Shown one piece after another: positions 46,975-55,579 of a stretch of DNA of 64,000 bases. The DNA is taken from contig REGP01000004.1 of NCBI GenBank assembly GCA_004134995.1, forward strand, positions 62,001-126,000, given 5' to 3'. The notes under the pieces were generated by a model. That model had not been told where the DNA came from and ran no database searches. It saw only the letters and a program-made list of their open reading frames with translations. The translations under genes and the position numbers were made by a program. Each line of letters begins with the position of its first letter. The first letter of the stretch is position 1. The DNA is from Oxalobacteraceae bacterium CAVE-383. Its GTDB lineage: Bacteria > Pseudomonadota > Gammaproteobacteria > Burkholderiales > Burkholderiaceae_D.

Positions 46975-47130
46975 TCAGATGCGTCCGAGTAACAACAGGA
47001 CGATCAGGACAATCAGGACCACGCCCGCGATACCGCTGGGGCCATAACCCCAATTGCGGCTGTGCGGCCAAGACGGCAGTGCGCCGATCAACAGCAGAAT
47101 CAGAATTACCAACAGAACTGTGCCGAGCAT
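46975..47130 (-). CDS. DUF3309-family tiny membrane protein
   Basis: The 51-residue protein has two hydrophobic helices (MLGTVLLVILILLLIGALP and IAGVVLIVLIVLLLLGRI) around a short WPHSRNWGYGPSG loop, the DUF3309 pattern. Function is unknown. An AGGAG-type site precedes the start. Confidence 0.9.
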   Translation of the reverse strand: MLGTVLLVILILLLIGALPSWPHSRNWGYGPSGIAGVVLIVLIVLLLLGRI

Positions 47131-47203
47131 ATTTTTCTCCTTTTAGGACAATCCCTTAATGGAATGTAATCGATAGACTCCGGGTTCTTCAGTTAGTTGC
47201 GGG

Positions 47204-48178
47204 TTAGTTATCCATTACGGATTTTTTCGACGTCAAAAAAGCTTTATTGGCGGGGCCGCCGCTTGATACTGCATCCGGCGATGCTTCGCGCAAGCTGCCG
47301 AAGGTCAGCGCATATTGGCGCGTAAATTCGGCGCCGAAGAAAAAAATCTGCGCCGAATAATATATCCAGATCAATAACGCGGCCAGCGAGCCTGCCGCGC
47401 CGTAGGTGCTGGTCACGCCGCTGTTGCCGAGGTAAACGCCGATCAGGTACTTGCCCAGCGTGAACAACGCGGCCGTTCCCAGCGATCCGATCACAACGTC
47501 GCGCCAGGACAGCGGCGCCTGCGGCAGCATCTTGAAGATCGCGGCAAACATGCCGGCGATCACCAGGAATGAAAACAGCGAAGCCAGGGGTGTCAGCACC
47601 ACCAGGAAATTCGACCATACGCCGCTCCAGTAACTCTGCAGCACGGCCAGCATCGCATTGACGACGAGCGATACCAGCAACAGGAATCCCAATACCAAAA
47701 TTAGTCCGAATGACAGCAGGCGCGTGCGAATCAAGGTAAGGACGCCGCCCGCCGGCGGTTTGGGGACCTGCCAGATGTCGTCCAGGCTATCCTTGAGTTC
47801 GGAAAATACGGTGGTGGCGCCGACCAGCAACAGGGCTGTTGCGATCACTGTCGCGATCGTGCCGCCGCGATCGTTATTGGCGCTGACCAGCGCGGTCTGG
47901 ATGGCTTGCGCGCCGACTTCGCCGACCAGTCCGCTGAGTTGGGAAACGATTTCGCCCTGGGCCGCGCTGGGGCCGAAAAACGCGCCTGCAATGGCGGTGA
48001 CCAATACCAGGATTGGCGCCATCGAAAACATCGTATAGAACGCGACCGCTGCGCCTTTGCTGGCGGCGCGATGATCGACCCAGGATTTGCCGGCACGCAG
48101 CAGCAGGCGGCCCAGGCGGCGCCATCCGGTCGCTTTGACGGCGGCGGGCCGGGTCGGCGATGGCGAGGCGGCGGGCAT
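47204..48178 (-). CDS. YihY/BrkB-family membrane protein
   Basis: This is a 324-residue protein with six membrane helices and family motifs KGAAVAFYTMFSMAPILVLV, SLDDIWQVP and GSLAALLIWIYYSAQIFFFGAEFTR. The function of the family is unsettled (once called RNase BN). The start at 48178 is chosen because longer readings overlap the upstream gene. It follows a 109-residue hypothetical gene by 14 bases. Confidence 0.88.
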   Translation of the reverse strand: MPAASPSPTRPAAVKATGWRRLGRLLLRAGKSWVDHRAASKGAAVAFYTMFSMAPILVLVTAIAGAFFGPSAAQGEIVSQLSGLVGEVGAQAIQTALVSANNDRGGTIATVIATALLLVGATTVFSELKDSLDDIWQVPKPPAGGVLTLIRTRLLSFGLILVLGFLLLVSLVVNAMLAVLQSYWSGVWSNFLVVLTPLASLFSFLVIAGMFAAIFKMLPQAPLSWRDVVIGSLGTAALFTLGKYLIGVYLGNSGVTSTYGAAGSLAALLIWIYYSAQIFFFGAEFTRQYALTFGSLREASPDAVSSGGPANKAFLTSKKSVMDN

Positions 48179-48192
48179 GGCGGGATTGGCGG

Positions 48193-48522
48193 TTACGGCC
48201 AGGGCATCGGCGTGACCGGGATGAACTGCGCGCCGCCGGGAACGGCCGGATCGGCCTCCATGCGGGCGCCGGCGCGCAGGCATATCGCGGCCAGATCCTG
48301 GCGCGAGCGCTCGAAACACGCGGAATCCGGCGGCGTACCGTCAAGCGGCCAATGGTCAATGGCCCAGTCGACGTAAGCCTGGAAGCGCAGCGCCAGTTCT
48401 TCCGCGTAGTGCCGGCTTGCGGCTTCGCCCGCATGCGCGAAGCCGCCGCCGTCGGCCGCGGCCGGTTTCGACTGCGCGGCATCCAGCCGGCGATTGCTGC
48501 GTTCAAGCTTGTCGATGTTCAT
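48193..48522 (-). CDS. Hypothetical protein upstream of YihY gene
   Basis: The protein has 109 residues with no signal peptide. It is mainly helical (HYAEELALRFQAYVDWAIDHW) with two cysteines and a proline-rich end. AAGGA precedes the ATG at 48522. It shares a transcript with the YihY gene and has a TCCTAC element about 80 bases upstream. No family is recognised. Confidence 0.6.
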   Translation of the reverse strand: MNIDKLERSNRRLDAAQSKPAAADGGGFAHAGEAASRHYAEELALRFQAYVDWAIDHWPLDGTPPDSACFERSRQDLAAICLRAGARMEADPAVPGGAQFIPVTPMPWP

Positions 48523-48599
48523 GATATGGATCCTTGTCATTGCGGCCTGCGGCCGATGTCTCCATGCGCAAAATCATAGCAACCGGCGCTGCCCGCCGC

Positions 48600-48632
48600 A
48601 GGTAGGAGAGGGGCTGAATGTATTGTAGGAGG
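48600..48632 (-). promoter_or_regulatory. TCCTAC-N17-TCCTAC element before the YihY unit
   Basis: Minus-strand TCCTAC occurs at 48630-48625 and at 48607-48602, start to start 23 bases, with ACATTCAG between, as in the DUF883 copy. Confidence 0.55.
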
Positions 48633-48678
48633 AATGGAAAAATAATGTTGCATTGCCGGCGTCGGGCATTTACACTTC

Positions 48679-48713
48679 TGTACCGATTGGTAAACTTAGT
48701 TCCGATCGGTACA
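48679..48713. promoter_or_regulatory. Double palindromic operator, probably for the TetR regulator
   Basis: TACCGATTGGTA (48681-48692) and TTCCGATCGGTA (48700-48711) are near-identical dyads 19 bases apart. The outer ends also form TGTACCGAT/ATCGGTACA. It lies 40-70 bases before the DUF1348 start and is typical of TetR binding. Confidence 0.6.
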
Positions 48714-48750
48714 CTAAATTCAACGGCAGTTTTACCTCATAGGTGATGTC

Positions 48751-49221
48751 ATGACAGCACGTCCTCCGCTTCCCCCATTTACGCTGGAAACAGCCAAACA
48801 GAAAGTGCGCGCGGCCGAAGACGGCTGGAATGGGCGCAATCCCGAAAAAGTCGCGCTGGCCTATACGGAAGACAGCGTGTGGCGCAACCGCAATGAATTT
48901 TTCAAGGGGCGCGCGGCCATCATCGCATTCCTGACCCGCAAATGGCAAGGCGAGCTGGATTACCGCCTGATCAAGGAGTTATGGGCATACACCGACAATC
49001 GCATCGCAGTGCGGTTCGCTTATGAATCGAAGGATGCATCCGGCAACTGGTTTCGTTCTTACGGCAATGAAAACTGGGAGTTCGATGAAAACGGCTTGAT
49101 GCGCGCGCGTCACGCCAGCATCAACGACTTGCCGATCAAGGAATCCGACCGCAAGATGCATTGGGATCTCGGCACGCCGCGGCCGTTGGATCATCCGGGC
49201 CTGAGCGATCTGGGGTTCTGA
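48751..49221 (+). CDS. DUF1348 (NTF2-like) protein
   Basis: This 156-residue protein begins with [20 protein letters not shown] and contains [37 protein letters not shown] and [19 protein letters not shown], the DUF1348 pattern of NTF2-like folds. Function is unknown. A TetR regulator gene follows 19 bases later. Confidence 0.9.
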   Translation: MTARPPLPPFTLETAKQKVRAAEDGWNGRNPEKVALAYTEDSVWRNRNEFFKGRAAIIAFLTRKWQGELDYRLIKELWAYTDNRIAVRFAYESKDASGNWFRSYGNENWEFDENGLMRARHASINDLPIKESDRKMHWDLGTPRPLDHPGLSDLGF

Positions 49222-49240
49222 AGACCGCGTTGAAAGGCTG

Positions 49241-49801
49241 ATGATGGCAAGAGTTATTGCGGAGCGCGCCGATGTCGTGCCGTTGCTGACCGAAATTTTT
49301 CGGACCTATGGTTACGAAGGCGCCAGTCTGGCGCGCATCGGCGCCGGCACCGGCCTGGGCAAGGGCAGCCTGTATCACTTTTTCCCCGGCGGCAAGGATG
49401 AGATGGCGGCCGCCGTATTGGCGCACATCGATCTGTGGTTTCAGCAGAATGTATATGCGCCGCTGCGCGAAACCCCGGATGCGAGGCGCGGCATTGCCCA
49501 TATGTTCCGTGAAACAAAACGCTATTTTTTATCGGGCCAGAAAGTCTGCCTGGTCGGCGTATTCGCGCTGGGCAATGAGCGCGACCGTTTTGCGGTCGCC
49601 GTCAAAAGCTATTTCGTCGATTGGGCCGCGGCGCTGGCCGACGCCTTGCGGCGCGACGGCAAGGATGCCGCGACTGCGATGGCGTTGAGCGAAGATGTCG
49701 TGGGCGCAATTCAAGGCGCCTTGGTATTGGCGCGGGCCATGGACAAGCCGAAATTATTCGTCAATACGCTGGCCCGGCTTGAAGCAAGGTTGCTTGCATA
49801 A
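49241..49801 (+). CDS. TetR/AcrR-family transcriptional regulator
   Basis: The protein has 186 residues. The N-terminal helix-turn-helix runs YEGASLARIGAGTGLGKGSL, then YHFFPGGKDEM; the C-terminal half is helical with a QFAF-like ligand domain. It probably represses the operon that starts at the double operator. Confidence 0.92.
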   Translation: MMARVIAERADVVPLLTEIFRTYGYEGASLARIGAGTGLGKGSLYHFFPGGKDEMAAAVLAHIDLWFQQNVYAPLRETPDARRGIAHMFRETKRYFLSGQKVCLVGVFALGNERDRFAVAVKSYFVDWAAALADALRRDGKDAATAMALSEDVVGAIQGALVLARAMDKPKLFVNTLARLEARLLA

Positions 49802-49802
49802 A

Positions 49803-49830
49803 AAAACGCCCTGTTCTCACAGGGCGTTTT
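49803..49830 (+). terminator. Terminator after the TetR gene
   Basis: AAAACGCCCTG and CAGGGCGTTTT form the stem and a T-run follows. It may act in both directions. Confidence 0.93.
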
Positions 49831-49892
49831 TTTGGGCATCGAAGCTTGGCATACCATCATCGCCATACTTCTCAAACCGATTGAATCATTAA

Positions 49893-50270
49893 TCAGTTAC
49901 CCAGCAAAAAATTCAAAATGATGCCGGTACTGACAGCTACCAGTACATAATCTCCACCGGTCTGCACCCAGTGATAGCCGCGCGGCGGCGCGCTCAGATG
50001 ATGGCCGCGCCAATCGTCGACCACATATTGACGGCTGCGGTATTCGACCGGCAGGCGATCGCCGCGGCGGAAGGAGTGGTTCGGTCCGGCGCCGCGTTCG
50101 TCGCGATGGTCGTCGCGGCGGTAGTCACGATGATCGTCACGGCGATCGTTGCGATGATCATCGTGGCCGCGATCGTGCGGATTGCCATGATCGTGATCGT
50201 CCGCGAATGCGGCTCCGCCCGAAAGCAACGATAACGCCATCAAGGCGGAAACGACTGTTTTAATTTTCAT
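49893..50270 (-). CDS. RcnB-family periplasmic protein
   Basis: This is a 125-residue protein with signal peptide (VVSALMALSLLSGGAAFA), then a His/Asp/Arg-rich repeat (DDHDHGNPHDRGHDDHRNDR, DDHRDYRRDDHRDERG) and the RcnB domain (RRGDRLPVEYRSRQYVVDDW to GDYVLVAVSTGIIL). RcnB relatives modulate nickel and cobalt levels; the repeat suggests metal binding. Confidence 0.88.
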   Translation of the reverse strand: MKIKTVVSALMALSLLSGGAAFADDHDHGNPHDRGHDDHRNDRRDDHRDYRRDDHRDERGAGPNHSFRRGDRLPVEYRSRQYVVDDWRGHHLSAPPRGYHWVQTGGDYVLVAVSTGIILNFLLGN

Positions 50271-50413
50271 ACATCACTCCGTTGGGTTGGCGCGTACATA
50301 TTGCACGCGTACGGTCGGTTCGACCGGCTGGGCCCCGCTTAGTTCGCGCGGGCGACTTCCAGCCGGTATTTTGTCACGTTTTGAACAACATTTCTTTTGG
50401 GCATTCGATCGGC

Positions 50414-51409
50414 ATGAAATCATTGATATTCGCAGTAGCACTTTTGATAACAACGATCTGGCCGGCGCCGGTGCAGGGCGGGCAGGGCAACGATCTGCGC
50501 GTGATTCTCCTGGGGACAGGCGGGCCGGAACTTACGCCGCGCCGCATGGGTTATGCCACGCTGGTGGAGGCCGGCGGCCATCGCCTGCTGTTCGACGCCG
50601 GCCGCGGCGCGCTGCAGCGCATCTACGAGTCGCGCGTCGATCCAGCCTCGATTTCGGCGGTATTCCTCACGCATCTGCATAGCGACCATATCGAGGGATT
50701 GCCCGGCATCTGGATCACGCCGTGGTATTTGCTGGGGCGGGCGGCGCCATTGCGCATATGGGGACCTGAAGGCACGCTGAAGATGGTTGCCGGCATGGAG
50801 ATGATGTATGGTCACGATTTGAAAAACCGGGCGAATCGATGGAATACGCGGAAAAATCTTGGACCGGTCGTCAAGGAGATCGCGGAAGGGGAGGTCTACG
50901 ATGAGAACGGCATCCGGGTGACGGCCTTCCAAGTGTCGCATGCCGACGGCAATCCGGCGTTCGGCTATCTGATTTCATACAAGGGAAAGCGCATCTTGCT
51001 ATCGGGCGACACGACGTATTCGGAGAATGTGGTGAAGTACGGCCGCGATGCCGACCTGATCGTCCATAATGTCATCGCGGCAAACGCTGCGAGCGCGGCG
51101 GCGCCTGAAGTGCAGGGGATACTGGCCAAGCTCGCCACGCCGGAACAGGCCGCCGCGGTATTCAGGAAGACCGCGCCCAAAATGGCCGTGTATTCGCATA
51201 TTGCGAAGAAGTCGATGCCGGGTTTGCAGGGCGATCTGGCGATCATGGCGCGCACCCGCGCCGCCGGCTACGATGGGCCGCTGACGATGGGCTACGACCG
51301 GATGGCGATTGAAATCGGCGACGATGCCGTGCGCGTCCTGCGGCCTGATGCGATCGACGATTTGCCGGATATGGATTTCAAAACGGCAGGAAAGGCGGCC
51401 GCATCCTGA
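50414..51409 (+). CDS. Secreted metallo-beta-lactamase-fold hydrolase
   Basis: This is a 331-residue protein with a signal peptide (SLIFAVALLITTIWPAPVQG) and zinc motif THLHSDHIEG; ILLSGDTTYSEN and YSHIAKKSMP carry further ligands. Related proteins include tRNase Z-like and phosphodiesterase hydrolases; export makes tRNA processing unlikely. An extra C-terminal tail (DDLPDMDFKTAGKAAAS) is present. The ATG at 50414 restores the signal peptide. Confidence 0.85.
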   Translation: MKSLIFAVALLITTIWPAPVQGGQGNDLRVILLGTGGPELTPRRMGYATLVEAGGHRLLFDAGRGALQRIYESRVDPASISAVFLTHLHSDHIEGLPGIWITPWYLLGRAAPLRIWGPEGTLKMVAGMEMMYGHDLKNRANRWNTRKNLGPVVKEIAEGEVYDENGIRVTAFQVSHADGNPAFGYLISYKGKRILLSGDTTYSENVVKYGRDADLIVHNVIAANAASAAAPEVQGILAKLATPEQAAAVFRKTAPKMAVYSHIAKKSMPGLQGDLAIMARTRAAGYDGPLTMGYDRMAIEIGDDAVRVLRPDAIDDLPDMDFKTAGKAAAS

Positions 51410-51424
51410 TGCGCGCAAACAAAA

Positions 51425-51448
51425 AAAGCCCTCATTGCTGAGGGCTTT
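51425..51448. terminator. Terminator between hydrolase and tRNA-Lys
   Basis: AAAGCCCTCA and TGAGGGCTTT pair around TTGC with A and T runs outside. It serves convergent transcripts. Confidence 0.9.
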
Positions 51449-51501
51449 TATCGATACCTTCATGCAGTCAAATACTTCAACTGCGTTCTGCTGCGAATTT
51501 C

Positions 51502-51577
51502 TGGTAGGCCGTGCGGGACTCGAACCTGCGACCAACGGATTAAAAGTCCGCTGCTCTACCAACTGAGCTAACGACCC
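51502..51577 (-). tRNA. tRNA-Lys (TTT)
   Basis: This 76-base cloverleaf begins GGGTCGTTAGCTCAGTTGGT, has anticodon TTT in CGGACTTTTAATCCG, a GTTCGAGTCC T-arm and an encoded CCA end. It lies downstream of the Tol-Pal operon on the same strand. Confidence 0.98.
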
Positions 51578-51632
51578 GAAAGACCGCTATTATAAGCAGG
51601 CTTTCGAGTAGCTGTCAAACCCGGCGAGACTT

Positions 51633-52382
51633 TTATTTAATGCCCGCCAGACGCTCTTTCGCCGTTTTTGCCGCAGGCGCATCGGGATGCTGGGAAATCA
51701 GCGTGCTGAACATTTTCTTCGCGGCCGTCTTGTCTTTCAGTTCCAGATACGAGCTTCCGGCCAGCAATTGCGCATCCGGCACCTTTGGATTGTCGGGATA
51801 GTTTTTCATCAGGCCCTGCAGCGCCGCGACCGTGTTTTTATAGTCGCCCTGGCCGTAATAGGCATTGCCGAGGAAGAACTGGGCCGATGCCGCATAGCCC
51901 GACTGCGGATAGCGTTTCAGGAAGTCAGAAAATGCCGATGCCGCGCCTTTGTAATCGCCGTTATTCAGCAGCGCCTGCGCGCTGGTGAAGCTTTTTTGTT
52001 CGTTGATGTCGACGCTGACGTCCTTGCCGTCGATCGTGACCTGTTGCGGTTCCAGCTTGCGCAATCGCGTATCAAGGTCGACGTAGAAATCTTTCTGCCT
52101 TTGCTGCGCATCGCTCAACTGATTGGTCAGCACTTCAATCTGACCGCGCAGGCGCGCAATTTCCTGGCGCAATTGTTCGTTCTGGTCGGCTAGCGTCAAC
52201 GTGCTGCTTTTGTCCGCCTTGTCGCCCATGTCGTGTTGCAACGTCTGGATCTGGGTACGCATATCCAGAATCGCCTTGCGTGCTTCCGCGTCGTCGAACA
52301 AGCCCGCGTGAGCCGCCATCGGAGCGCAGGAAAAAGCGGCCGCAAGGGCCGCTCCCAGCGCTGATTTATAAAAAATCCGCAT
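51633..52382 (-). CDS. cpoB: Cell division coordinator CpoB (YbgF)
   Basis: The 249-residue periplasmic protein has a signal peptide (ALGAALAAAFSCAPMAAHA), an N-terminal coiled coil (RTQIQTLQHDMGDKADK to NQLSDAQQRQKD) and C-terminal TPR repeats (AYYGQGDYKNTVAALQGLMK). It coordinates Tol-dependent outer-membrane constriction with septal peptidoglycan synthesis. The start at 52382 follows the pal stop. Confidence 0.93.
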   Translation of the reverse strand: MRIFYKSALGAALAAAFSCAPMAAHAGLFDDAEARKAILDMRTQIQTLQHDMGDKADKSSTLTLADQNEQLRQEIARLRGQIEVLTNQLSDAQQRQKDFYVDLDTRLRKLEPQQVTIDGKDVSVDINEQKSFTSAQALLNNGDYKGAASAFSDFLKRYPQSGYAASAQFFLGNAYYGQGDYKNTVAALQGLMKNYPDNPKVPDAQLLAGSSYLELKDKTAAKKMFSTLISQHPDAPAAKTAKERLAGIK

Positions 52383-52387
52383 AACGA

Positions 52388-52903
52388 TCAATACGCGATA
52401 TCGGCGCGGCGGTTTTCAGCGTAAGCGGCTTCGTCGCTGCCCAGCGCCTTCGGCTTTTCCTTGCCGAACGAAACTGCCTCGACCTGGTTATCCGAAACGC
52501 CCAGCAAGACCAGTGCGCGACGCACGGCCTCAGCACGTTTTTGACCCAGCGCCAGGTTGTATTCCGAGCCGCCGCGTTCGTCGGTATTGCCCTGGATCAC
52601 GACTTTGCGATCCTTGTGCGCGACCAGATAACGTGCGTGGTTTTCCACCACTGACTTGAATTCATCCTTGATGGTGTAGCTGTCCAGATCGAAATAGATG
52701 CTGCGCTTAGCCAGCACGCCTTGCGGGTCGTTCAGGGGATCGCTGGTGCCGGCGTTCATGCCGTTGACCGAACGCGAATCGGCGGCATTGGCGCCGGAAC
52801 GGTTTTCGACCGGTGCGGCATCGTCTTTCTTGATTGGCGACGAGCAGGCAGCCATCAGGAAGACGCTGGAAAGGATAATGGCGGTGAGGTGAAATTGACG
52901 CAT
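52388..52903 (-). CDS. pal: Peptidoglycan-associated lipoprotein
   Basis: The protein has 171 residues, with a lipoprotein signal (SSVFLMAAC) and a C-terminal OmpA-like domain (VVIQGNTDERGGSEYNLALG) that binds peptidoglycan. It anchors the outer membrane to the wall and binds TolB. It is followed by cpoB and preceded by tolB. Confidence 0.96.
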   Translation of the reverse strand: MRQFHLTAIILSSVFLMAACSSPIKKDDAAPVENRSGANAADSRSVNGMNAGTSDPLNDPQGVLAKRSIYFDLDSYTIKDEFKSVVENHARYLVAHKDRKVVIQGNTDERGGSEYNLALGQKRAEAVRRALVLLGVSDNQVEAVSFGKEKPKALGSDEAAYAENRRADIAY

Positions 52904-52954
52904 TTGATTCTCCTGGTTTTAAAAAGACACGCAAAAACTACGATTTGATTTTAA

Positions 52955-54250
52955 TTAATTCATGAAAGGTCCCCAGGTCGGCTCCCGAATATCGCCTGCC
53001 TGGGTGGTTAGGGTTTGCTTGACGCGTCCATCGGTGGAAACCACGGCCAACGAGCGGCGCCCGCCCGAATCGGTTGCATACATGATGTATTTGCCGTTCG
53101 GCGCAAAACTGGGCGCTTCGCTTTTGGCGCTGTCGGAAAGCCGTTGTTCCTGATTATTCGTCAAATCAAGAGAATACAACTGAAAACGGCCGCCGCGGCG
53201 TGAAATATAGGCCAGGGTACGGCCATCCGGCGAAATTCGCGGGCTGATGTTGTAATCGCCGTTGAACGTGACGCGCTGGGCATTGCCGCCATCGGCGCTC
53301 ATTTTGTAGATCTGCGGGCCGCCGCTGCGGTCGCTGGTGAAATAGATGGATTGGCCGTCGGCCGAGAATTGCGGTTCGGTGTCGATGCCGCCGGTGTTGG
53401 TCAGGCGGCGCAGATTGCCGCCGGCGGCGTTGACGGTATAGACCTGGGTCAGGCCGTCGCGGGCCAGCGCGATGGCGAGCGTATTGCCGTCAGGCGACCA
53501 GGAAGGGGCGGAGTTGCTGCCCTTGAAGTTGGCGACCGCGACGCGTTGGGTAGTGACCAGATTCTGCACATAGACCACCGGTTTTTTGTTTTCGAACGAA
53601 ACATAGGCGACCTTGGTGCCGTCCGGCGACCAGGCCGGCGAAATGATCGGTTCGCTGGAGCGCAGCGCGAATACCGGCGCCGCGCCGTCGGAATCGGCCA
53701 CTTCCAGCCGGTATTCCTTGCCGTTCTTGGTGACATAGGCGATACGGGTGGCGAAGATGCCCGGGATGCCGGTCAGTTTCTGGTAGATATCGTCGGCGAT
53801 GCGATGCGCGGTCAGGCGTGTTTTCTGGGCCGGCTGGGACAGCGCCAGTCCGGACAATTGCACCGATTTGACCGTATCGAACAGCCGGTAGCGCACGTCG
53901 ATATTGCCGTTCGCCAGTTTCTGCGCGCTGCCGACCACCAGGGCGTCGGCGCCGCGGCTCTTCCAGTCGGCATAATTGATGACCGACGCATCCGACAGGA
54001 CGTCGCTGGTTTCGATGATCTTGAAGATGCCGGCGCGGGTCAGGTCGGCCTTGATGATTGCGGTAATTTGTTCCGGCGCCACGGATTCGTTGGCGAAAGT
54101 GGCGATGGCAACCGGAATCTGGGTGGCGCCGACGCCCGAGATTTCGACGCGCAATTGCGCTTGCGACCAGGAAGCTGCGCTGATGCCTGTGAAAAACAAC
54201 AGGGCGGCAATGCCGCGGGCGGAAAAAATAAATCGTAGAGTCTTCATCAT
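52955..54250 (-). CDS. tolB: Tol-Pal system beta-propeller protein TolB
   Basis: This is a 431-residue periplasmic protein with a signal peptide (GIAALLFFTGISAASWSQA), an N-terminal TolA-binding domain and six-bladed propeller repeats such as SPAWSPDGTKVAYVSFE and SAPSWSPDGNTLAIALA. It links TolA to Pal. Confidence 0.96.
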   Translation of the reverse strand: MMKTLRFIFSARGIAALLFFTGISAASWSQAQLRVEISGVGATQIPVAIATFANESVAPEQITAIIKADLTRAGIFKIIETSDVLSDASVINYADWKSRGADALVVGSAQKLANGNIDVRYRLFDTVKSVQLSGLALSQPAQKTRLTAHRIADDIYQKLTGIPGIFATRIAYVTKNGKEYRLEVADSDGAAPVFALRSSEPIISPAWSPDGTKVAYVSFENKKPVVYVQNLVTTQRVAVANFKGSNSAPSWSPDGNTLAIALARDGLTQVYTVNAAGGNLRRLTNTGGIDTEPQFSADGQSIYFTSDRSGGPQIYKMSADGGNAQRVTFNGDYNISPRISPDGRTLAYISRRGGRFQLYSLDLTNNQEQRLSDSAKSEAPSFAPNGKYIMYATDSGGRRSLAVVSTDGRVKQTLTTQAGDIREPTWGPFMN

Positions 54251-54253
54251 TGC

Positions 54254-55150
54254 TTACTGATCTTTCGGTTTGTGAGACAAGGAAAAGCTGCCAGGTACTG
54301 TACCGTCGACGTCCTTCGGATAAGGCGCCGATTTCATGATGGCGGCTTTCACCGCATCGTCGAAACCGGGCACGCCCGAAGGCTTGGTCAGGCGAATACC
54401 GCTTACCGATCCATCCGGCAGCAATTGGACATCGTATTCCACCGCAGGGTTTCCCGCCAGATCGGCAGGGACGTTGAATACGGTATTGGCCTTGATGCGG
54501 GCGCCAACCTTGCTGGCATACGCCGGATTGCCGCGCGGGCCTTGCGATTTGGGGGCATCGCCGGTTCCGCCGAACTGGCTGTGCATCAATTTCAAATCGT
54601 CCTGGCGCCGCTTTTCGGCTGCCTTTTTATCGGCTTCGGTTTGCTTACGTCGCTTATCGTCCGCCAGTTTATCAGCATCCTCTTTCTTCTTGGCAGCCTC
54701 GTCGGCTTTTTGTTTCTCCAGTTTCTGTTCTTTGTCTTTTTGTTGCTGGTCTGCCAGCTTTTTGCGCTGCTTTTCCAGTTCCTGTTCTTTTTCCTTGGCT
54801 TTGGCCAGGTCCTTCTGTTCCTGTTCCTTGCGCTTCTTTTCCTTCTCCTTTTCCAGGGCGATGTCCGGCTTGGCCACGACCGGCTCCTCGATCTTGGGCG
54901 GCGGCGGCGGTTTTACGGGCTCGGGCGCCGGAACCGGCGTGGGCGGAGGCGGCGGCACGGGTTCCGGCAGGGGCGCGGCTTCTTTAATCTGCGGATCCCA
55001 GATTTCGGCCTCGACCACCAGCGGCGTATCGTTCTGCCAACGCACGCCGATCCACAGAAAGGCGAACAGGGCGATATGCATGATCAGCGCCAGCGCGAGC
55101 GAGCGCCAGGCGCCGCGGGGCTGTGGGGGACGATTGGAAACTTCAGCCAT
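54254..55150 (-). CDS. tolA: Tol-Pal system protein TolA
   Basis: The 298-residue protein has an N-terminal membrane anchor (LALALIMHIALFAFLWIGV), a proline-rich section (PPPPPTPVPAPEPVKPPPPP), a long Lys/Glu/Ala coiled coil (about 85-190) and a C-terminal domain (ARIKANTVFNVPADLAGNP). It spans the periplasm and pulls on TolB-Pal using TolQR proton flow. Confidence 0.95.
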   Translation of the reverse strand: MAEVSNRPPQPRGAWRSLALALIMHIALFAFLWIGVRWQNDTPLVVEAEIWDPQIKEAAPLPEPVPPPPPTPVPAPEPVKPPPPPKIEEPVVAKPDIALEKEKEKKRKEQEQKDLAKAKEKEQELEKQRKKLADQQQKDKEQKLEKQKADEAAKKKEDADKLADDKRRKQTEADKKAAEKRRQDDLKLMHSQFGGTGDAPKSQGPRGNPAYASKVGARIKANTVFNVPADLAGNPAVEYDVQLLPDGSVSGIRLTKPSGVPGFDDAVKAAIMKSAPYPKDVDGTVPGSFSLSHKPKDQ

Positions 55151-55579
55151 TTACTTGGTTGCCAATCCCACGCGCGTCACGCCGAGTTTCTTGGCCGAGG
55201 AAATAATTTGCACGACGTCGTCGTATTTGATGTCCTTGTCGGCCGAAATCATGACCGGCAATTCAGGGTTTTCGTCATGCAGCGATTGCAGTTTCCGCGT
55301 CAGGTCGCCGCGGTCGGCGGCGCTGTCGACCTTGCCCGCGGCCGGGCCTTTCAGCGCAATGGTGGCGCGCGCGTCCGGCTTGAGCGCAATGTCGATATAG
55401 GCGGTCGGCGGCAGCGTCGATTTGCCGGCGGTAGGCAGATTGATCACGCTGGGATTGGTCAGCGGCGCTGCGACCATGAAGATCACCAGCAGCACCAGCA
55501 TCACGTCGATATACGGCACGACGTTGATTTCGGCCTTGAATTTGCGGGTGCGCCCGCCGCGCATAGTGGAGCCCGACAT
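55151..55579 (-). CDS. tolR: Tol-Pal system protein TolR
   Basis: The protein has 142 residues. The single membrane helix contains the proton aspartate (INVVPYIDVMLVLLVIFMV). It forms the energising complex with TolQ; its start overlaps the tolQ stop by one base. Confidence 0.95.
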   Translation of the reverse strand: MSGSTMRGGRTRKFKAEINVVPYIDVMLVLLVIFMVAAPLTNPSVINLPTAGKSTLPPTAYIDIALKPDARATIALKGPAAGKVDSAADRGDLTRKLQSLHDENPELPVMISADKDIKYDDVVQIISSAKKLGVTRVGLATK

